Source: Streptomyces fodineus (GTDB lineage Bacteria > Actinomycetota > Actinomycetes > Streptomycetales > Streptomycetaceae). From it: a DNA stretch of 64,000 bases. The notes beneath the pieces were generated by a model that saw nothing but the letters and a program-made list of their open reading frames with translations, was not told the DNA's origin and did not search any database. A program made the translations under genes and the position numbers. Shown one piece after another: positions 59,645 to 64,000 of the stretch. The stretch's first letter is position 1, and every line of letters begins with the position of its first letter. Location of the stretch: NCBI RefSeq assembly GCF_001735805.1, contig NZ_CP017248.1:806001-870000 (forward strand), read 5' to 3'.

Positions 59645-60772
59645 GTGCGTACTCCTGCCGAGGTGCCCTCCACGGACCCCGCCCGGCCGGGTGGCCGACG
59701 GCGCCCGCTGATCCTGAGCGCGAGCATGGGCGCCGGTCACGACACCGTGGCCGCCGAACTGGCGCGCCGAGCCGTGGCGTACGGGCACGAGCCGCAGGTG
59801 GCCGACGTCCTGCGGCTGCTGCCGTACGGCCTGGGCGGCGGGCTGCGCCGCTCCTACCAGGCCTCGGTACGGCACTTCCCGTGGGCGTACGGCGGCGTCT
59901 ACGGCGCGTTCCTGCGCGGTGGCAGGGGGCCGCGGCCCAGCGGGGTGCCGCTGGCCCGGCTCGCCGGTGACCGGCTGACGGAGCTGGTGGAGCGGCTGGA
60001 CGCCGATGTGGTGGTGTCGGTGTTCCATCTGGCCGCGCAGCTCACCGGTCATCTGCGGGCCCGGGGCCGGCTGCGGGTGCCGAGCGTGGTCTTCCTCGTG
60101 GACTTCGCCGTGCACCGGCAGTGGCTGCACCCGGGCAACGACCAGTACCTGTGCCTCACGGACGGGGCGGCGGCCGAGGTGCGCCGGGCCCTGGGCAGGC
60201 CCGCGGTGACGACCGGCCCGGCGGTGGCATCGGTGTTCCGCGCGGCCGCGCCCGGGGCGGCCCGGTGGCGGGAGCACTTCGCCTTGCGGGCGCCCGGCCG
60301 GCCGGCGGTCCTGCTGTCCGCGGGCGCCTGGGGTGCCGCGACCGGCCCGGAGGACACCGCCCGGCTGCTGACGGGGGCCGGCTATCTGCCGGTGGTGCTG
60401 TGCGGGCGCAACCCGCGGCTGCGGGCCCGGGTGTCCCGGGTGCCCGGCGCACTCGCCCTCGACTGGGTGGACGACATGCCCGGACTGCTGTCCGCCGCGT
60501 ACGCCCTGGTGGACAACGCGGCCGGCCAGACCGCCGTACAGGCCCTGGCCGCCGGCCTGCCCGTGATCGGGTACCGGCCGCTGCCCGGCCACGGGGTGGA
60601 CGGAGCCCGCCGGATGTCCGCCCTCGGCGTATCGGAACTGGCCCCGGACGGCCCCGCGTTGCTGACGGCCCTCGGCAGGCTCACGGAGAACGGCCCGGAC
60701 CGAGCGGAACGGGTGACCCGGGGGCGGGCGCTGTTCCGGGGCGATCCGATGGCGTACGTGGCTGGGGTGTGA
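59645..60772 (+). CDS. MGDG-synthase-like glycosyltransferase (GT28 family)
   Basis: A protein of about 375 residues of the monogalactosyldiacylglycerol-synthase/MurG superfamily. The N-terminal domain starts with LILSASMGAGHDTVAAELAR, the family's acceptor-binding Gly-rich loop, followed by ADVLRLLPYGLGGGLRRSYQ. The C-terminal donor domain has VLLSAGAWGAATG and the nucleotide-sugar-binding VDNAAGQTAVQALAAGLPVIGY (residues about 285-306). It probably transfers a sugar to a lipid at the membrane. The start is uncertain: GTG 59645 follows GGAGA, with GTG 59603 and ATG 59573 as in-frame alternatives. It stands alone between a divergent YihY gene and a repeat array. Confidence 0.85.
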   Translation: MRTPAEVPSTDPARPGGRRRPLILSASMGAGHDTVAAELARRAVAYGHEPQVADVLRLLPYGLGGGLRRSYQASVRHFPWAYGGVYGAFLRGGRGPRPSGVPLARLAGDRLTELVERLDADVVVSVFHLAAQLTGHLRARGRLRVPSVVFLVDFAVHRQWLHPGNDQYLCLTDGAAAEVRRALGRPAVTTGPAVASVFRAAAPGAARWREHFALRAPGRPAVLLSAGAWGAATGPEDTARLLTGAGYLPVVLCGRNPRLRARVSRVPGALALDWVDDMPGLLSAAYALVDNAAGQTAVQALAAGLPVIGYRPLPGHGVDGARRMSALGVSELAPDGPALLTALGRLTENGPDRAERVTRGRALFRGDPMAYVAGV

Positions 60773-61299
60773 CGCGGGGGCCCAGTGGGCCCGCCCGGTG
60801 TGTCGCCCGGGGCCAGGGGACGGCGGCTCGCCCTGTGGCTCAACGGCGTGGCGGCCGTCAGCCAGCTTGTGCTCAGCCGTGCCCGGCCCGGCGCCAGGCG
60901 GCTGCCCCCGTGCTCACCGGCCTCGCGGGGCGGCACACAGCTTCCGCCCAACCACGCGCAGCCCAGCGTGCCGGGCAGCCGCTCCCCCGGTGCTCACCGG
61001 CGTCGCGGACCGACACACAGCCCCCACCCAGCAGCGCGCAGCCCAGCGTGCCCGACGGCTGCTCACCCCTGTGGCTCAACGGCGTGGCGGCCGTCAGGCA
61101 GCTTGTGTTCAGCCGTGCCCGGCCCAGCGCGCCGGACGGCTGCTCACCCGGTGCTACCGGCGTGGCGAGCCAGCGCACAGCTTCCCCCCAGCCGCGCGCA
61201 GCCCGGGCGCGTCGGGCAGTTGCTCGCCCCGTACACAGCGGGCTGGCGGGTCGACGCACAGCTTCCGCTCAACCGCGCGCAGCCCGGCGCGTCGGACGG
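60773..61299. repeat. degenerate ~79-bp tandem repeat array, gene-free
   Basis: About six units of 76-80 bp start near 60822, 60898, 60976, 61055, 61135, 61214 and 61293, each opening with a variant of GACGGCTGCTCACCC. Two sub-types of the next segment alternate (CTGTGGCTCAACGGCGTGGC or GTGCTCACCGGCGTCGCGG). They continue into CAGCTT(G/C)NGCTCAGCCGT-like and GCGCGCAGCCC-like blocks. The unit length is not a multiple of three, so the array is not protein repeats. The last unit runs into the 3' end of the deacetylase gene. No gene is seen in these 527 bp. Confidence 0.8.
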
Positions 61300-62082
61300 C
61301 TACTCCCCCTGTGGCTGGGCGGCGTGGCGGACGGTCGTGCGCGGGGAGCCCGTCGGGGTGTGGTCGCGCAAGGGGCCGATGGAGAGGCCGGACTCGTGGC
61401 AGTCCCGGACCAGGCCGGGGAGTGCGCCGAGGGCCGAGTGCCAGCAGCCGGAGGCCGCCTGCCCGTCGGAGTCGTGCAGCAGGACGGTGCCGCCGCCGCG
61501 CAGGTCCGCCGTGACCCGGGCCCGCACGGATGCCGGGGTGGCGTCGGCCGTCCAGTCCCTGCCCCACGCCGACCACAGCACCGGCCGCAGCCCGGCGCGC
61601 CGCGCGGCCAGCCAGCGCCCGGAGGTGAGGATGCCGTAGGGCGGCCGGTACCACTGCGGCCGGTGGCCGGAGATGTCGTGCACCGCGCGTACGGTGCGCG
61701 CTACCTGCTCGGCGTCCCGGGCGGGGGCGGGGAGCCAGGGACGGTCGTGGGTCCAGCCGTGCACCGCGAGTTCGTGGCCCCGCCGGGCGGTCTCCCGGAC
61801 CAGCGCGGGATGGCGCACCACGTTCTCGCCGAGCACGAAGAAGGTCGCCCGCACCCCGAGTTCGTCGAGCGCGTCGAGGAAGCGTGGCGTGGACTCCGGG
61901 TCCGGACCGTCGTCGAAGGTCAGCGCGACGTGCCGGTTGCGGCCGGTGCCGGACAGCCGTGGGAACAGCAGCAGCCGTACGCCGGGGAGCCAGGTGGCCG
62001 CCGGCCCGATGTGCGCGGCGGCGACGGCGGCCGGCAGCAGGACGGCCGCCGTCCGCCATGGGCGGCCGGATCCGAGGGGCAT
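61300..62082 (-). CDS. polysaccharide deacetylase (NodB, CE4 family)
   Basis: A 260-residue metal-dependent deacetylase. An N-terminal membrane anchor or signal (TAAVLLPAAVAAAHIGPAAT) is followed by the NodB domain: Asp57-Asp58 in TFDDGPDPE, metal ligands His108 and His112 in HGWTHDRP, the YRPPYG loop and a distal His in VLLHDSDG. It removes acetyl groups from an extracellular polysaccharide such as peptidoglycan or chitin-like polymer. ATG 62082 is preferred over GTG 62103. The last 12 codons (ending RHAAQPQGE) fall within the final copy of the neighbouring tandem repeat, so the C-terminus may have been altered by repeat expansion. Confidence 0.9.
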   Translation of the reverse strand: MPLGSGRPWRTAAVLLPAAVAAAHIGPAATWLPGVRLLLFPRLSGTGRNRHVALTFDDGPDPESTPRFLDALDELGVRATFFVLGENVVRHPALVRETARRGHELAVHGWTHDRPWLPAPARDAEQVARTVRAVHDISGHRPQWYRPPYGILTSGRWLAARRAGLRPVLWSAWGRDWTADATPASVRARVTADLRGGGTVLLHDSDGQAASGCWHSALGALPGLVRDCHESGLSIGPLRDHTPTGSPRTTVRHAAQPQGE

Positions 62083-62115
62083 CGCTGACCTGCCTTCCCG
62101 CACGTGTACGCGCCC

Positions 62116-63027
62116 TTACCGATGTGCTCCACGCACATGTTTCCCCGTGGCGTTGCCGCCCCGCGCGGAGGCGTCCCACTCCCGTCCGACGGCCGGCGCC
62201 CGGGCCAGTCCGACGCTGCCCGCCCCGATGAGCACCACTCCGATCGCCTCCGGCAGCATCCGCAGCCCGAGATGGATCGCCTCGGCGAACAGGACCCAGC
62301 CGAGGACGACGCTGGTGAGCGCGTCGCCGAGGGTGAGCGCGGGCTGGGAGGCCGTGAGCGACCCGGCGCCCAGCGCGCTCTGCAGCAGCAGGAAGGCGAC
62401 GAGTCCGGCGCCGGCCGTGGCGTACGGCGACCAGTGCGCGAACATCGCCGCGGGCCCGTGTTGGAGCAGGCCCACGGCCTCCTTGAGCAGCGCGGCGGTG
62501 GTGCCGAAGCAGACGGCGGAGGCGAGGCCGATCAGCGCGGCGCGCGGCGCGCCCTTCGTCGGGCGGGCCACGGCCATGAGGAGCACGACCAGGCCGAGCG
62601 CCCCGCCGCCGCCCAGGAGCCAGGCACGGGGCGGTGCGGTCGGCCGGCCCGCGCCCGGGGCGGCCGCGAGGAGGAAGAGGGCCAGCCCGGCGGCGAGGGC
62701 GACGAAGGCCAGCCAGGTCCCGAGGGCTGGCCGGCGCCGGAAGACGACACCGCCGACGACCAGGGTGAACAGCAGCTCGGTGGCGAGCAGCGGCTGGACC
62801 AGGGCGAGGCTGCCCACGGCCAGCGCACCGGCCTGGAGCAGCCCGGCGACGGCCAGCAGCGCGGCGCCCGCCAGCCAGTACGGGCGCCGCAGCAGCCGGG
62901 CGAGCCGGCGCACGGCGGAGCCGCCGTCCGGGTACGGCTCCTGCACGGCGGCCCGGCGCTGCAGCACGGACGCGGACGCGTTGGTCAGGGCCGCGAGCAG
63001 GGCGAGCAGCACCGTGACGGCGATCAT
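62116..63027 (-). CDS. DMT/EamA-like multi-pass membrane protein
   Basis: A 303-residue protein with nine or ten hydrophobic helices (e.g. MIAVTVLLALLAALTNASAS, YWLAGAALLAVAGLLQAGAL, TELLFTLVVGGVVFRRRPAL, PEAIGVVLIGAGSVGLARAP). The internal-duplication pattern and the SLALVQPLLATELLFTLVVG segment fit the drug/metabolite transporter superfamily. Substrate unknown. ATG 63027 is used; the adjacent in-frame GTG at 63030 is equivalent. It starts 7 bp after the SDR stop and is probably in one operon with the SDR and the deacetylase. Confidence 0.85.
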   Translation of the reverse strand: MIAVTVLLALLAALTNASASVLQRRAAVQEPYPDGGSAVRRLARLLRRPYWLAGAALLAVAGLLQAGALAVGSLALVQPLLATELLFTLVVGGVVFRRRPALGTWLAFVALAAGLALFLLAAAPGAGRPTAPPRAWLLGGGGALGLVVLLMAVARPTKGAPRAALIGLASAVCFGTTAALLKEAVGLLQHGPAAMFAHWSPYATAGAGLVAFLLLQSALGAGSLTASQPALTLGDALTSVVLGWVLFAEAIHLGLRMLPEAIGVVLIGAGSVGLARAPAVGREWDASARGGNATGKHVRGAHR

Positions 63028-63033
63028 CACCGC

Positions 63034-63888
63034 TCACCCGAAGCGGGCGGCGAGCCGCCGGTAGAGCCCGGGCGCGGCGCCGCGCACCAGAGCGGGACAG
63101 CGCAGCCAGCCGGGCACGTACACCTCGTCCTTGCCGTCCCGGACGGCGGTCCAGACGGCGTCCGCGACCCGCTCGGGGGGCACCGGACGCGGCCATGCCC
63201 GGCTGTAGGGGGCGCCCCGCCGCTCGAAGAACGGCGTGTCGACGGCGCCGGGGATCACATGGCTGACGCCCACCCCGGTGTGGCGCAGTTCGTAGCGCAG
63301 GGCGTCGGCGAAGGCGGCCAGCGCCGCCTTGGCGGCGGAGTACACGGCCTCGCCGCGCACGCCGACGCTGCCCGCGACGGATCCGATGAGCACGATGCGT
63401 CCCGAGCCGGCGGCGACCATGTGGGGCAGCAGGGCGCGCACCAGGTGCAGGGTGGCCAGCAGGTCGACGCCGACGATCTCGTCGATGCGCGCCTGCGGCA
63501 TGGTGGCGAAGTCACCGGCCCACCCCACCCCGGCGCTCGCCACCAGCAGGTCGAGGCGGCCCCCGTGGTCCAGCACGAGCTCGGTGAGCAGACGGTCGGC
63601 ACCCGGCCGGGTGAGGTCCGCCGGTACGGCCAGCGCGTCGACCTGGGCGGCCACCTGCTCCAGGCGGGTGGCGTCCCGCCCGTTCAGCACGAGCCGCCAG
63701 CCTCCCTCGGCGGCCAGCCGGCGGGCCACGACGGCGCCGATGCCCGAGGAGGCGCCCGTCACCAGGGCGGTGCCGCCCCGACCGGCCCGGTTCCCGTCGG
63801 GGCGCGGGCCGGAGCCCGGCTGCGGGACGGACGTCGTGACCGGCCCGGTGCGGTTCGACGGTCCTGCGGGGGGCGGGGCGTGGGACAT
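63034..63888 (-). CDS. short-chain dehydrogenase/reductase
   Basis: A 284-residue classical SDR. An N-terminal Pro/Gly-rich stretch of about 38 residues precedes the fold. Cofactor motif TGASSGIG at about 46-53, NAG-equivalent ASAGVGW, catalytic Ser in IGSVAGSVG and Tyr-x3-Lys in YSAAKAAL, then HVIPGAVDTPFF. ATG 63888 with GTGAGG upstream is chosen. It is the first gene of an apparent three-gene minus-strand unit (SDR, DMT-type transporter, deacetylase). Substrate unknown. Confidence 0.9.
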   Translation of the reverse strand: MSHAPPPAGPSNRTGPVTTSVPQPGSGPRPDGNRAGRGGTALVTGASSGIGAVVARRLAAEGGWRLVLNGRDATRLEQVAAQVDALAVPADLTRPGADRLLTELVLDHGGRLDLLVASAGVGWAGDFATMPQARIDEIVGVDLLATLHLVRALLPHMVAAGSGRIVLIGSVAGSVGVRGEAVYSAAKAALAAFADALRYELRHTGVGVSHVIPGAVDTPFFERRGAPYSRAWPRPVPPERVADAVWTAVRDGKDEVYVPGWLRCPALVRGAAPGLYRRLAARFG

Positions 63889-64000
63889 GGTGACGACCTC
63901 ACTGCGACGTGTGCACGGGCTCGCGAATTCCGGGGCCGAACCTTCGCGGTGTATCCAGGGCGCCACACACTGAAACACCGCGCACGGCGGAGCCCGCCGA
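63889..64000. other. upstream region of the SDR gene, window end
   Basis: The last 112 bases lie upstream of the SDR start and presumably hold its promoter. No gene or clear signal is visible before the window ends. Confidence 0.5.

Noticed and set aside
1..64000. tRNA, rRNA, insertion sequence, integrase or attachment site
   Set aside because: None was recognised on either strand. No transposase-like protein, terminal inverted repeats with target duplications, or tRNA cloverleaf was seen.

Overview
The window looks like a piece of a Streptomyces chromosome. Base composition is very GC-rich, with GC at third codon positions and frequent GTG starts. The gene set is also typical: a SapB/AmfS morphogen cluster, SpoIIE-type phosphatases, a CU044_5270 sigma-factor pair, a form II carbon-monoxide-dehydrogenase-like cluster, a streptogrisin-like protease and a DUF6479 protein. 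I saw no rRNA, tRNA, CRISPR array, insertion sequence or replication origin.

Layout. 1-9 kb: a truncated MarR regulator, a TPR-like protein, a sigma factor with a 90-bp-repeat tail coupled to its membrane partner, a first cytochrome oxidase subunit I gene followed by a chimeric ORF assembled from gene remnants, then a TetR/alcohol dehydrogenase pair and a secreted beta-propeller. 9.7-14 kb: a secreted GH5 endoglycosylceramidase-like enzyme and an OtrA-like tetracycline ribosomal protection protein with an unusual Gly/Arg insertion and an overlapping leader ORF. 14-22 kb: a tightly coupled operon for a molybdenum hydroxylase (S, L, M) and its assembly factors (D, E, F, G). 21.9-28.2 kb, minus strand: GNAT, phosphoesterase, SDR, enolase-superfamily dehydratase and a frameshifted FAD/Fe-S oxidase. 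28.3-30.8 kb: a MarR/MFS/isochorismatase-fold operon closed by a perfect hairpin. 31-36 kb: a dTDP-sugar epimerase, DUF6479 and a second respiratory set (ctaD, ctaF, qcrB).

36.1-37.2 kb is a gene-free, repeat-rich stretch. From 37 to 50 kb lies a class III lanthipeptide locus (LanKC synthetase, 37-aa SapB/AmfS-like precursor, two half-ABC transporters, RamR-like regulator), bracketed by two multidomain SpoIIE-type phosphatases. Next come a chymotrypsin-like protease with a repetitive tail and a thioesterase.

The most notable block is 52.0-58.7 kb. A long regulatory-looking leader precedes a 71-aa double-glycine peptide whose 48-residue core has no Cys, no aromatic and no basic residue. It is followed by a complete NHLM-type export set: membrane-fusion protein, C39 peptidase-ABC exporter and a second ABC protein with a large N-terminal extension. 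No modifying enzyme is visible nearby, so this may be a secretion system for an unmodified, Val/Thr/Gly/Ala-rich peptide. The window ends with a YihY membrane protein, an MGDG-synthase-like glycosyltransferase, a ~79-bp degenerate tandem array, a polysaccharide deacetylase, a DMT-type transporter and an SDR.
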